Source: Pseudomonadota bacterium
GTDB lineage: Bacteria > Pseudomonadota > Gammaproteobacteria > Burkholderiales > SHXO01
DNA: 26,023 nucleotides
Assembly: GCA_023430065.1 (NCBI GenBank)
Contig: JAEZCG010000233.1
Coordinates: 1-26,023, forward strand
Reading direction: 5' to 3'
Of this stretch, positions 14,881 to 25,409 are shown one piece after another (within the stretch, counting starts at the first letter, position 1; each line of letters opens with the position of its first letter). A model generated the notes under the pieces. It made no database searches. It saw only the letters and a program-made list of their open reading frames with translations, and was not told the DNA's origin. The position numbers were made by a program, and so were the translations under genes.

Positions 14881-17457
14881 TCAGTCCAGAGACTTCTTCA
14901 ACCGGTAGAGCGCCTCCAGGGCATCGCGTGGGCTGAGTCCGTCGGGATCGAGCGCGCGCAAGGCAGCCAGGGCGGGATGCTCCGGCGCGTCCTCCGCTTG
15001 CAGCTCCGCCTCCACCGCGCTCCTGCTGAACAGATCGCCCTGCAGGTCCTGGCGGGCGGCGCGTTCCTCCAGTTCCGAGAGCCGTCTGCGCGCGGCCCGC
15101 AGCACCGCGGCCGGCACGCCGGCCAGCTGCGCCACCTGGATGCCGTAGCTGCGCGAGGCGGGACCCTCCTGCACGCTGTGCAGGAAGACGATCCGATCCT
15201 TGTGCTCCACCGCGTCGAGATGGACATTCGCCACTTCCCGATACGTCTGAGCCAGCGCAGTGAGCTCGAAGTAGTGGGTGGCGAAGAGCGCGAAGCAGCG
15301 GTTCCTCTCGACCAGATGCCGGGCGATCGCCCAGGCCAGCGCCAGCCCGTCGAACGTCGAGGTGCCGCGCCCCACCTCGTCCATCAGCACGAGGCTGCGG
15401 GGCGTGGCGTTGTGCAGGATGTGCGCGCTCTCGGACATCTCCACCATGAAGGGCGAGCGGCCGCCGGCGAGGTCGTCGGCCGCGCCGATGCGAGTGAAGA
15501 TCGCATCGACGGCGCCGATGCGGGCGCGGCGGGCGGGGACGAAGCAGCCGCAGTGCGCGAGCAGCACGATGTGCGCGACCTGGCGCATGTAGGTCGACTT
15601 GCCGCCCATGTTCGGGCCGGTGATGAGCAGCAGGCGGAGCGCAGCCGATAGCAGCAGGTCGTTCGCGATGAAGTCGTCCACCTGCCGCTCCACCACCGGG
15701 TGCCGGCCGGCCTCGATCTCGAGCACGTCCTCGTGCGTCATCTCCGGGCGGACGAAGTCCAGCGCCAGCGCCCGCTCGGCGAACGCCGCCAGAACGTCGA
15801 GTTCCGCAAGTGCCGAAGCGAGTGCGTGCAGCTCGGCGATGTGCGGCGCGAGCAACTCGAGCAGCTGCTCGTACAGCAGCTTCTCGCGCGCGAGCGCGCG
15901 ATCCTGCGCGGACAAGGCCTTGTCCTCGAACGCCTTGAGCTCGGGTGTGATGTAGCGCTCGGCGTTCTTGAGCGTCTGCCGGCGGCGGTAGTCCTCGGGC
16001 ACACGCGCGCTGTGGGCATGCGTGACTTCGATGAAGAAGCCGTGCACGCGGTTGTACTCCACCCGCAGCGTGGCGATGCCCGTGCGCGTGCGTTCGCGCG
16101 CCTCCAGGTCGAGCAGGAACGACCCGCAGTCGTTCTGGATGGCGCGCAGCTCGTCGAGCTCGCGGTCGTAGCCGTCGGCGATCACGTTGCCGTCGCGGAT
16201 GGCGGCGCCGGGCTCGGGCTTGATCGCGCGTGCGAGCAGATCCTGCAGGGCCGAGCGCGGAGCCAGGTCCTGTGCCAGCGTACGCAGGCGCTCTCCCGGC
16301 AGGCCGGCGAGCCGTTCGCGCAAAGCGGGAAGCAGGGCGAGCGTGTCGCGCAGTCCCGAGAGGTCACGCGGCCGTGCACTGCGCAACGCGATCCGCGCGG
16401 TGATGCGCTCGGCGTCCGCGCATCGCCCCAGCAGTTCGCGCACGCCCGTGTGTGCCGGCGTCGGCGACCCCTCGCACAGCGCCTGCACGGCGTCGAAGCG
16501 CTGCTCGGCGATGCCTGTGGCGCGCAGCGGATTCTGGAGTGTATGGCGCAGGCGTCGGCTGCCCATGCCGGTGCGGCAGGTGTCCAGCAGCGACAGCAGC
16601 GTCGGCGACGCCTCGCCGCGCAGGGTCTCGGTGATCTCGAGATTCCGGCGGGTGGCCGCGTCGATGCGCAGGTATTCGGAATCGTCCTCGACGCGCAGGG
16701 CGAGCACGTGCGCGGGCGCTGCGCCCTGGGTGGCGCTGCAGTAGTCGAGCAGCGCACCGGCGGCGCCGACGGCCGCATGCAGATGCTGGGCGCCGAAACC
16801 GCCGAGATCCCGGGTGGCGAAATGCGTGCACAGAGTCCGATGCGCCGCATCCGTCTCGAAGCGCCAGGCAGGCAGCCGCTTGACCGGCACCTCGATGCCG
16901 GCGGGCAGCCCGTTCGCATCCTCGGGCATGAGCACCTCGGCCGGCTGCAGGCGCGTGAGATGCGAGGGCAGTTGCGCGTTGGACGTCTCGAGCACGCGGA
17001 AATCGCCCGATGCGAGGCTGATCCACGCCAGCCCGACGCGCTCGGCACCGGGCATCAGGGCGAGCAGGAGGTTGTCGCGCTTGTCGTCGAGCAGTGCGGC
17101 ATCGGTCAGTGTGCCCGGCGTGACCACGCGCGTCACCTTGCGCTCGACCGGACCCTTGGACTGAGCCGGATCGCCGATCTGCTCGCAGATCGCCACCGAC
17201 TCGCCCAGCTTCACCAGCTTGAGCAGATACTGGTCCACCGCATGGAACGGCACGCCGGCCATGCGGATCGGCGCGCCGGCCGAAGCGCCCCGCGTGGTCA
17301 GCGTGATGTCGAGCAGGCCGGCGGCGCGTTCGGCGTCCTCGTAGAACAGCTCGTAGAAGTCCCCCATGCGATAGAACAGCAACATGTCGGGATACTGCGC
17401 CTTGATGCGCAGGTATTGCGCCATCATCGGCGTGTGGGCATCGAGGCGGGCGTTCAC
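14881..17457 (-). CDS. mutS: DNA mismatch repair protein MutS
   Basis: 858 aa from GTG 17457, close to the 853 aa of E. coli MutS. The mismatch-reading F-Y-E is at 34-36 (MGDFYELF), the clamp and lever regions follow, and the C-terminal ATPase has Walker [10 protein letters not shown] near residue 613, Walker [16 protein letters not shown] and the FATHYFEL segment. MutS recognises base mismatches and recruits MutL. GTG 17457 is chosen because LDAHTPMM follows as in the family; ATG 17427 would cut into that, while the frame is open far upstream without similarity. No clear Shine-Dalgarno is seen. It is divergent from a Ser/Thr kinase gene 113 bp away. Confidence 0.97.
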   Translation of the reverse strand: MNARLDAHTPMMAQYLRIKAQYPDMLLFYRMGDFYELFYEDAERAAGLLDITLTTRGASAGAPIRMAGVPFHAVDQYLLKLVKLGESVAICEQIGDPAQSKGPVERKVTRVVTPGTLTDAALLDDKRDNLLLALMPGAERVGLAWISLASGDFRVLETSNAQLPSHLTRLQPAEVLMPEDANGLPAGIEVPVKRLPAWRFETDAAHRTLCTHFATRDLGGFGAQHLHAAVGAAGALLDYCSATQGAAPAHVLALRVEDDSEYLRIDAATRRNLEITETLRGEASPTLLSLLDTCRTGMGSRRLRHTLQNPLRATGIAEQRFDAVQALCEGSPTPAHTGVRELLGRCADAERITARIALRSARPRDLSGLRDTLALLPALRERLAGLPGERLRTLAQDLAPRSALQDLLARAIKPEPGAAIRDGNVIADGYDRELDELRAIQNDCGSFLLDLEARERTRTGIATLRVEYNRVHGFFIEVTHAHSARVPEDYRRRQTLKNAERYITPELKAFEDKALSAQDRALAREKLLYEQLLELLAPHIAELHALASALAELDVLAAFAERALALDFVRPEMTHEDVLEIEAGRHPVVERQVDDFIANDLLLSAALRLLLITGPNMGGKSTYMRQVAHIVLLAHCGCFVPARRARIGAVDAIFTRIGAADDLAGGRSPFMVEMSESAHILHNATPRSLVLMDEVGRGTSTFDGLALAWAIARHLVERNRCFALFATHYFELTALAQTYREVANVHLDAVEHKDRIVFLHSVQEGPASRSYGIQVAQLAGVPAAVLRAARRRLSELEERAARQDLQGDLFSRSAVEAELQAEDAPEHPALAALRALDPDGLSPRDALEALYRLKKSLD

Positions 17458-17485
17458 GGCGGCAGTGCGGCGATGGGCGATCGGT

Positions 17486-17491
17486 ATTGTA
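17486..17491 (-). promoter_or_regulatory. Candidate -10 box for mutS
   Basis: On the minus strand the sequence reads TACAAT, a 5/6 match to TATAAT, about 28 bases before the mutS GTG start, which would give a leader of about 20 bases. No good -35 is found at normal spacing, so this is only a candidate. Confidence 0.35.
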
Positions 17492-17570
17492 CCCGGAGCC
17501 CTTCGCGCGGCACGCACACGATGGCGCGGAACGTGCTGCTCGATGCGCGTTGCCCACGCTCCCATGCCAC

Positions 17571-18395
17571 ATGGCCGAATCGATCTTCGTCGACCGTTAC
17601 CGCATCCTGCGCCGCCTTGGCGGTCACCGGGGTTGTCTGACGTTGGAGGCGGCTGGACCTGACGGATCGCGTGTGGCCCTGAAGCTGCTCGAGATCGACT
17701 CCAGTGTGGGCGGGGACGAAGCGCGCCTGCGCTTTCGCCGGGAGGCGGAAGTGCTCGCCCGTCTCGCACACCCGGGCATCGTCCGTCTCCTCGACCGTGG
17801 CGAGGGGATTCGACACGCATGGATCGCGTTGGAACTGCTGCGGGGTCGGACGCTCTGCGCACATGTCGACCTGTTCTCGCTGAGCGCGACGCTCGCGTGC
17901 CTCGACGCGATGCTCGACGCGCTCGCCCACCTGCACGCGCATGGCGTGGTGCATCGTGACCTCAAACCCGCAAACGTCGTGATGGATGCGTACCGAGGTC
18001 CGGTGCTGTGCGATTTCGGCATTGCGCATGTGGACCATTCGCTGCTCACGCAGCGCGGCGAACTGCTGGGCACGCCGGCTTACATGGCGCCGGAATGCTT
18101 CCTCGGCGAGACCTGGGACGCGCGCAGCGATCTGTTCTCCGCGGCTGTCATCGCCTACGAGATGCTGACGGGCCGGCTGCCGTTCGACGGAGCGAACAGC
18201 GGCGAGATCATGCTGGCGATCATGCAGGAACCGGCCCCTCGCGCGTCGCGCTGGAATCCTGCGGTGCCGCCGGCGCTCGACGAGTTGCTGGCTGGCGCGC
18301 TGGCCAAGTCTCCACATCGGCGCTTCGCCAGCGCGGAGTCGTTTCGGGAGGCCCTTCGCGCAGCCACGACGGGCTCGGTGTGTTCAACCCTCTGA
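17571..18395 (+). CDS. Stand-alone Hanks-type Ser/Thr protein kinase
   Basis: 274 aa, a bare kinase domain with no membrane helix or sensor domain. Catalytic residues are intact: ATP-binding K38 (VALKLLEI), E60 in the C-helix, HRDLKPANV with H128, D130, K132 and N135, and metal-binding D148 in DFG. The activation segment ends in GTPAYMAPE (168-176), and [23 protein letters not shown] follows as in PknB-type kinases. The glycine-rich loop is unusual: [12 protein letters not shown] instead of GxGxxGxV. ATG 17571 ([18 protein letters not shown]) fits the family; an upstream in-frame ATG exists at 17487. It is divergent from mutS and its end overlaps the convergent suhB end by 12 bp. Substrates are unknown. 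Confidence 0.9.
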   Translation: MAESIFVDRYRILRRLGGHRGCLTLEAAGPDGSRVALKLLEIDSSVGGDEARLRFRREAEVLARLAHPGIVRLLDRGEGIRHAWIALELLRGRTLCAHVDLFSLSATLACLDAMLDALAHLHAHGVVHRDLKPANVVMDAYRGPVLCDFGIAHVDHSLLTQRGELLGTPAYMAPECFLGETWDARSDLFSAAVIAYEMLTGRLPFDGANSGEIMLAIMQEPAPRASRWNPAVPPALDELLAGALAKSPHRRFASAESFREALRAATTGSVCSTL

Positions 18396-19214
18396 TGCAG
18401 TGGCCGCCTGAGCCCGCAGCGCCGGCGTGAGATGCGGCTCGATCGCCTGCAGCATCTGGGCGAAGATCTTCGGATTGCCGGCGACGATCTGGCCGCGCTG
18501 CATGTAGGTCTCGTTGCCTTCGAGGTCGCCGACCAGCCCGCCCGCCTCCAGGATCATCAGCGCACCGGCCGCCATGTCCCAGGGCGCGAGCCCGATCTCC
18601 CAGAACCCGTCCATCCGTCCAGCAGCCACCGCTGCCAGGTCGAGCGCGGCCGCGCCCGGCCGACGGATGCCTGCGGTCTTGCGCATGAGGTCCTTCATCA
18701 TTGCCATGTAGGCATCGGCGTGCGCGAACTCGCGGAACGGAAAGCCGGTGGCGATCAGGCCGTCGATCAGCTTGGTCCGCTTCGACACCCGCATGCGTCG
18801 ATCGTTGAGGAAGGCGCCTCGTCCGCGCGAGGCGGTGTAGAGATCGTTGCGCGTCGGGTCGTAGATCACCCCGTGCGTGAGCACGCCCTTCACCGCGACG
18901 CCGATCGACACCGCGTACACCGGGAAGCCGTGCAGGTAGTTCGTCGTGCCGTCGAGCGGATCGATGATCCAGACGTGGTCCGAATCGCCGGAGGCTCCGC
19001 TCTCCTCTGCTAGAATGGCGTGATCCGGATAGGCGCTGCGGATGGTGTCGATGATCGCCGTCTCGGAGGCGCGATCCACCTCGGATACCAGATCGTTCAG
19101 GCTCTTGTGCTTGATCGTCAGGGCGTCGAGGTTGTCCGCCGCCTGGCTGATGATGCGGCCGGCACGCCGCGCGGCCTTCACCGCGATGTTGATGATTGGG
19201 TGGTTGAGCGCCAT
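18384..19214 (-). CDS. suhB: Inositol-1-monophosphatase SuhB
   Basis: 276 aa. A member of the lithium-sensitive, metal-dependent inositol monophosphatase family. Metal-binding motifs are AEESG (E70, E71), [15 protein letters not shown] (D85, D88) and the C-terminal [17 protein letters not shown]. In E. coli SuhB also binds NusA/RNA polymerase and supports rRNA antitermination, so a regulatory role is possible here too. Length and start ([19 protein letters not shown]) are normal. It is divergent from trmJ with a 70-bp spacer, and its stop overlaps the kinase stop region. Confidence 0.95.
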   Translation of the reverse strand: MALNHPIINIAVKAARRAGRIISQAADNLDALTIKHKSLNDLVSEVDRASETAIIDTIRSAYPDHAILAEESGASGDSDHVWIIDPLDGTTNYLHGFPVYAVSIGVAVKGVLTHGVIYDPTRNDLYTASRGRGAFLNDRRMRVSKRTKLIDGLIATGFPFREFAHADAYMAMMKDLMRKTAGIRRPGAAALDLAAVAAGRMDGFWEIGLAPWDMAAGALMILEAGGLVGDLEGNETYMQRGQIVAGNPKIFAQMLQAIEPHLTPALRAQAATASEG

Positions 19215-19284
19215 CTGTGCGTCGGGTCTCGGTGAAGAAGTCGGATTGCGGCAAAGAACGAAGCGCGCATTCTAATTTGTTTCA

Positions 19285-20049
19285 GTGCCACTCCCCACGC
19301 CCGATCCCGACGCGCCACTGCTGCTCTCCAACGTCCGCGTCGTCCTGTGCCAGACCAGCCACCCCGGAAACATCGGTGCCTGTGCCCGCGCGATGAAGAC
19401 GATGGGGCTGGACCGGCTCCTGCTCGTCAAACCGAAGTACTTTCCGCATCCGGAGGCCGACGCGATGGCCTCACGCGCCACTGACCTTCTGGCGCGCGCA
19501 CACGTGTGCGCCGGGCTCGAGGAGGCGCTGCAGGGGACGGTCTTTGCCGTGGCCAGCACCGCGCGCAACCGGGATCTCTCGCACCCGGTGCTGACGCCGC
19601 GCGCAGCGGCCGCGCGCATGATCGAGGAGGCGCGGCATGGGCCGGTGGCCCTGGTCATGGGTGCGGAGAAATACGGCCTGACGGTGGAGGAGGTCAACCG
19701 CTGCAGCGTGATAGCGACGGTCCCGGCGAATCCCGAGTATGCCTCGCTGAACCTGGCGGCCGCCGTCCAGCTGTTCGCCTATGAACTGCGCCTCGCGGCG
19801 CTGGATCCCGCGCCGATGCAGCAGCATTTCGCGCCCGCCTCGCACGAGGATCTCGAACGCTTCTACGGCCATCTCGAGCAGACGCTCCTGGACGTCGGGT
19901 TCCTCGACCCCTCGACACCCAAGCGTCTCATGCAGCGGATGCGTCGCCTGTTCGCGCGCGCACGCGTGGAACGTGAGGAGCTGAACATCCTTCGGGGCAT
20001 CCTTGCGGCGGCCCAGGAGGCGGCCCGCAAGGGTCGCAAAGTTGACTAA
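19285..20049 (+). CDS. trmJ: tRNA (cytidine/uridine-2'-O-)-methyltransferase TrmJ
   Basis: 254 aa. A SPOUT (trefoil-knot) methyltransferase that 2'-O-methylates position 32 of several tRNAs. Seen are the N-terminal [23 protein letters not shown], the knot segments MGAEKYGLT and [26 protein letters not shown], and a C-terminal helical extension ([18 protein letters not shown] to [12 protein letters not shown]) typical of TrmJ rather than TrmL. The start is GTG 19285, with no Shine-Dalgarno; TCTAAT (19271-19276) lies just upstream and could be a -10 giving a very short leader. cysE follows after 59 bp. Confidence 0.93.
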   Translation: MPLPTPDPDAPLLLSNVRVVLCQTSHPGNIGACARAMKTMGLDRLLLVKPKYFPHPEADAMASRATDLLARAHVCAGLEEALQGTVFAVASTARNRDLSHPVLTPRAAAARMIEEARHGPVALVMGAEKYGLTVEEVNRCSVIATVPANPEYASLNLAAAVQLFAYELRLAALDPAPMQQHFAPASHEDLERFYGHLEQTLLDVGFLDPSTPKRLMQRMRRLFARARVEREELNILRGILAAAQEAARKGRKVD

Positions 20050-20108
20050 ACTGCCTGGTTTATCCCCGCACCGCGCCATCGATCGCGGCGCGCCAGCCGA
20101 CCGCCGAC

Positions 20109-20861
20109 ATGTTTGAGGAAATCAGGGAAGACATCCGCTGTGTGTTCGACCGCGACCCGGCGGCCCGGACGACCTGGGAGGTCATCACCTGCTACCCCGG
20201 GTTCCATGCGCGGCTCTTTCACCGCGTGGCGCACTGGCTGTGGGGCTGGGGCCTGAAGTGGCTGGCGCGCTTCGTGTCCCACATCGGCCGATTCCTCTCC
20301 GGCATCGAGATTCATCCCGGCGCCCACATCGGCCGGCGCTTCTTCATCGACCACGGCATGGGTGTGGTCATCGGGGAGACGGCCGAGATCGGCAACGACG
20401 TCACCCTCTATCACGGGGTCACCCTGGGTGGCACCACCTGGAACAAGGGCAAGCGCCACCCGACGCTGGCCGACGGCGTGGTGGTGGGAGCCGGCGCGAA
20501 GATCCTCGGGCCGATCCGTATCGGCGAGGGGGCGAAGGTCGGTTCGAATGCGGTGGTCGTGCGCGACGTGCCGGCGCGGGCGACCGCCATCGGGATCCCC
20601 GCCCGTATCGTCGACCCGGACCGCGACGAGGAGCGTCGGCGTGCGGCGGAGCGTCTCGGCTTCTCGGCCTACGGCATCAGCTCGGACATGAACGACCCGA
20701 CGGTGAAGGCGATTCACGCGCTGCTCGATCACGTGGTGAACATCGACGGGCGCATCGAGGCGATTCTCGCCCGCCTGGAGGAGGCCGGCATCGCCGTAGG
20801 TGTCGACGACGCGAAGCAGGACGACTTCGACGCGAACTATCTGAACCGTATTGTTGACTAA
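20109..20861 (+). CDS. cysE: Serine O-acetyltransferase
   Basis: 250 aa. CysE acetylates serine with acetyl-CoA to give O-acetylserine, the acceptor for sulfide in cysteine synthesis. The N-terminal helical part (to about 70) leads into a left-handed beta-helix of hexapeptide repeats: [55 protein letters not shown], with the catalytic DHG histidine, then [28 protein letters not shown]. The C-terminal tail is longer than in short plant-like forms and ends in NYLNRIVD. The iscR promoter -35 box overlaps its last codons. Cysteine supply next to an Fe-S operon makes sense, since SufS uses cysteine. Confidence 0.96.
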   Translation: MFEEIREDIRCVFDRDPAARTTWEVITCYPGFHARLFHRVAHWLWGWGLKWLARFVSHIGRFLSGIEIHPGAHIGRRFFIDHGMGVVIGETAEIGNDVTLYHGVTLGGTTWNKGKRHPTLADGVVVGAGAKILGPIRIGEGAKVGSNAVVVRDVPARATAIGIPARIVDPDRDEERRRAAERLGFSAYGISSDMNDPTVKAIHALLDHVVNIDGRIEAILARLEEAGIAVGVDDAKQDDFDANYLNRIVD

Positions 20862-20882
20862 AAGTGTCGGGATTAGTATAGT
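20854..20882 (+). promoter_or_regulatory. Sigma-70 promoter of the iscR-suf operon
   Basis: A -35 TTGACT (20854-20859) and a -10 TATAGT (20877-20882) are separated by exactly 17 bases, each matching consensus at five of six positions. The -35 lies in the last codons of cysE. Transcription should start near 20889, about 74 bases before the iscR ATG. The -10 overlaps the IscR operator at 20878-20902. Confidence 0.85.
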
Positions 20883-20902
20883 CGACTTAAATCGTCGGAT
20901 AT
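20878..20902 (+). promoter_or_regulatory. IscR type 1 operator
   Basis: This 25-base stretch matches the E. coli type 1 IscR consensus (ATASYYGACTRWWWYAGTCRRSTAT) at 22 of 25 positions by my count. Its halves read ATAGTCGACT and CGTCGGATAT around an AT-rich centre. It overlaps the -10 and start region, where holo-IscR ([2Fe-2S]) binding would block RNA polymerase, so negative autoregulation of the whole operon is expected. Confidence 0.85.
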
Positions 20903-20962
20903 GCGGAGAAGGCGCCTCCTGGGTGCCTGGACTACCAAGTCTTTCAACTGCGGGAATCGCCA

Positions 20963-21445
20963 ATGAGACTCACCACCAAAGGACGTTTTGCGGTCACTGC
21001 CATGATCGACCTCGCGCTCAATGCCGGCCCGGAACCGGTGACGCTGGCCGAGATCTCGGAGCGGCAGAGGATCTCGCTCTCGTACCTGGAGCAGTTGTTC
21101 GGGAAGCTACGGCGCAACGGCCTCGTGCAGAGCGTGCGCGGGCCCGGCGGAGGCTATCGGCCTGCGAAGGCGCTGGAGTCGGTGTCCGTGGCGGACATCA
21201 TCATCGCGGTGGACGAACCGATCGACGCAACGCAATGCGCCGGGAAGGAGAATTGCCGCGACGAGCGCAAGTGCATCACCCACGACCTGTGGATGAGCCT
21301 GAACGATCACATCTTCGACTATCTGCGCGGCGTCAGCCTCGCCCAGTTGGTGGCGAAGCAACGCGCGGCCGCCGAGGAGACGCAGGTCATGGAACTGAAG
21401 GACCAGCGGCAGCGGCGCGAGCCCGCGTCCCCGCTGGCGATCTGA
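20963..21445 (+). CDS. iscR: Fe-S cluster regulator IscR (Rrf2 family)
   Basis: 160 aa. The winged helix-turn-helix (about 1-75; MRLTTKGRFAVTAMIDLAL, SLSYLEQLFGKLRRNGLVQSVRGPGGGY) is followed by the cluster-binding loop with C92, C98, C104 and H107, the same ligand set and spacing as E. coli IscR. When it holds a [2Fe-2S] cluster it represses type 1 sites; the apo form regulates type 2 sites. It is the first gene of an operon that continues into an A-type carrier and suf genes rather than iscS/iscU, and a near-consensus type 1 site lies at its promoter. Confidence 0.97.
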   Translation: MRLTTKGRFAVTAMIDLALNAGPEPVTLAEISERQRISLSYLEQLFGKLRRNGLVQSVRGPGGGYRPAKALESVSVADIIIAVDEPIDATQCAGKENCRDERKCITHDLWMSLNDHIFDYLRGVSLAQLVAKQRAAAEETQVMELKDQRQRREPASPLAI

Positions 21446-21467
21446 AATGCAACGAGCGAGGGGGCAG

Positions 21468-21791
21468 GTGTCCATCCAGTTGACAGAACGCGCGGCGAAC
21501 CAGATCCGGCGCTCGCTGAGCAAGCGCGGCAAGGGGCTGGGATTGCGCGTGGGGATCCGCAAGGTCGGCTGCTCGGGCTACGCGTACACGTTCGACTATG
21601 CCGACGAGGTCGGCGCGTCGGACACTCTGTTCGAGGCGCACGACGCCACGCTGGTGGTGGAGCGCGACGCGTTGCCGTATCTGGAGGGTTCGACGCTGGA
21701 TTTCGTGCGCGAGGGCCTGAAGGAGTCCTTCAAGTTCGACAACCCGAACGTGAAGAACCAGTGCGGCTGCGGCGAGAGCTTCAGCGTCTGA
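21468..21791 (+). CDS. iscA: A-type Fe-S carrier, IscA-like
   Basis: 107 aa from GTG 21468, which has GAGGGGG close upstream and gives an N-terminus ([10 protein letters not shown]) aligning exactly with IscA MSITLS; ATG 21447 would add seven residues without a ribosome binding site. Conserved cysteines are C35 (VGCSGYAY) and the C-terminal pair C99/C101 (QCGCGESF), the A-type carrier ligand set. The sequence ([38 protein letters not shown]) looks more like IscA than SufA, although the genes that follow are suf. It passes Fe-S clusters to target proteins. It lies 22 bp after iscR. Confidence 0.92.
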   Translation: MSIQLTERAANQIRRSLSKRGKGLGLRVGIRKVGCSGYAYTFDYADEVGASDTLFEAHDATLVVERDALPYLEGSTLDFVREGLKESFKFDNPNVKNQCGCGESFSV

Positions 21792-21810
21792 CGGCTACCC
21801 CGCCGGCACT

Positions 21811-21850
21811 TCACGGATCACGAGTCACCAATCACGAGTCACGAGTCACG

Positions 21851-21852
<2 letters not shown>
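21811..21852 (+). repeat. Six tandem heptamers running into the sufB start
   Basis: Six consecutive 7-base units read TCACGGA, TCACGAG, TCACCAA, TCACGAG, TCACGAG and TCACGAT. The last unit overlaps the sufB ATG (21851). They fill the place where a ribosome binding site should be, and no classical Shine-Dalgarno is present. Three units are identical and the others differ at one or two bases. Such short degenerate repeats occur between genes in some GC-rich proteobacteria; their function is not known to me. Confidence 0.9.
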
Positions 21853-23287
<1,435 letters not shown>

Positions 23288-23295
23288 TTGATTTG

Positions 23296-23374
23296 CCACG
23301 AGGACACGAAGGCACGAAGCACTGCAAACCGAAGCCTTTGATTCGAACTTCTTCGTGTCTTCGTGCCTTCGTGG
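23296..23374. repeat. Imperfect inverted repeat between sufB and sufC
   Basis: Two 24-base arms, 23296-23319 and 23351-23374, are reverse complements at 21 of 24 positions and enclose a 31-base loop. Each arm is itself a run of degenerate octamers (CACGAGGA, CACGAAGG, CACGAAG on the left). I recall the right-arm sequence (CTTCGTGTCTTCGTGCC...) from intergenic repeats in many unrelated bacterial genomes. In RNA it would form a long hairpin between the sufB stop and the sufC start, ending 16 bases before sufC. Confidence 0.88.
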
Positions 23375-23390
23375 TGAAAGCAAGTTTTCT

Positions 23391-24166
<776 letters not shown>

Positions 24167-24170
<4 letters not shown>

Positions 24171-25405
24171 GCAGCCCGCTCCTCGACTCCCTGGCCGAAG
24201 GCTTCGCGGGAGACGCGACCCGACGTGGCCTGCTCGATGCGGTCCTGCACGACGGGCTGCCAGGTCCGCGCAGCGAGAGCTGGAAGTACACCTCGCTGCG
24301 CGCGCTCGAGCGGCGCCGCTTCGCGCCGGCAGGCGATGCCGCGACCGCGATCGACCCGGACCTGCTCGACGGCATCCCGGCACCGCGCCTGGTGTTCGTC
24401 AACGGACGCCACGACCCCGCCCTGTCGCGCCTCGAAGCGCTGCCAGCCGGCGTGGAACTGGCCGCCGCGGCCAGCGAAACCGCGTACGACGTCGCCGTCC
24501 CCGCCGACGCGGTGTTCGCGCGGCTCAACGCCGCCCTGGCCGAGGGTGGCGTGCGGCTGCAAGTGGCCGCGGGCGTCCAGGTCGAGGCACCGCTGCACCT
24601 GGTGTTCGTGGGTGCTCCGGCCGGGGCCGACCTGGCCTGGCACCTGCGCCATCGCATCGAACTCGGGGAAGGCGCGAGCCTGCGCCTGCTCGAGCACCAC
24701 CTCGCCGCAGGCGACCATCGCCACCTCGACAACCATGCGCTGGCGGTGGACCTGGGCGCACGCGCCACCCTGCTGCATGCGCGCGCGCAGCACGGCGGCG
24801 ACGGCGCCACCGTGTTCCTGCGCACCGATGCGCGACTGGACGAGGACGCGTGCTACCGGCGCGTGGATCTTGAGCTTGGAGCCGCGCTCGCGCGCCACGA
24901 ACTCAACGTGCGCCTCGCGGGCGACCGCGCCAGCCTGATCGCCAACGGCGTGCTGCTGGCCGGCGGTCGCCGCCATATCGATACCCGACTGGGCATCGAA
25001 CACCTGGCTCGCGACACGCGTTGCGAACTGGTCTGGCGCGGCGTCGGTGCGGCGCGCGGCCGTGCGGTGTTCCACGGCGGCATCACCATCCACGCCGGCG
25101 CCGCTGGCACCGACGCGCGGCTGTCCAACAAGAACCTGCTGCTGTCGGCCAACGCCGAGATCGATACCCAGCCGGTGCTGGTGATCCACGCCGACGAGGT
25201 GCAGGCCGCGCACGGCGCCACCGTGGGCCAGATCGACCCCAACGCGCTGTTCTACCTGCGATCGCGCGGCCTGCCGCTGGACGAGGCGCGGCAGCTGCTC
25301 ACCATCGCCTTCTGCCGGGAACCGCTGTCGGCGATCGAGGACGACGACGTCCGCGAATCGATGGTGGCGCACGTGGACCGCGCGCTGGATGCACTGGAAG
25401 GCTGA
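24167..25405 (+). CDS. sufD: Fe-S cluster assembly protein SufD
   Basis: 412 aa, starting at GTG 24167 in the sufC stop. SufD is the SufB paralogue that completes the scaffold complex and helps iron entry. The N-terminal helical part contains [11 protein letters not shown]; the beta-helix follows, with [41 protein letters not shown] and [35 protein letters not shown]349 in AHGATVG corresponds to E. coli SufD H360, which is needed for cluster assembly. It is rich in Ala, Leu and Arg. sufS follows after four bases. Confidence 0.95.
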
Positions 25406-25409
25406 GCCC

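Noticed and set aside
15700..17640. Long plus-strand open frame opposite mutS
   Set aside because: The minus strand carries an unmistakable MutS with all motifs; the opposite frame has no recognisable domain and antisense-like composition.
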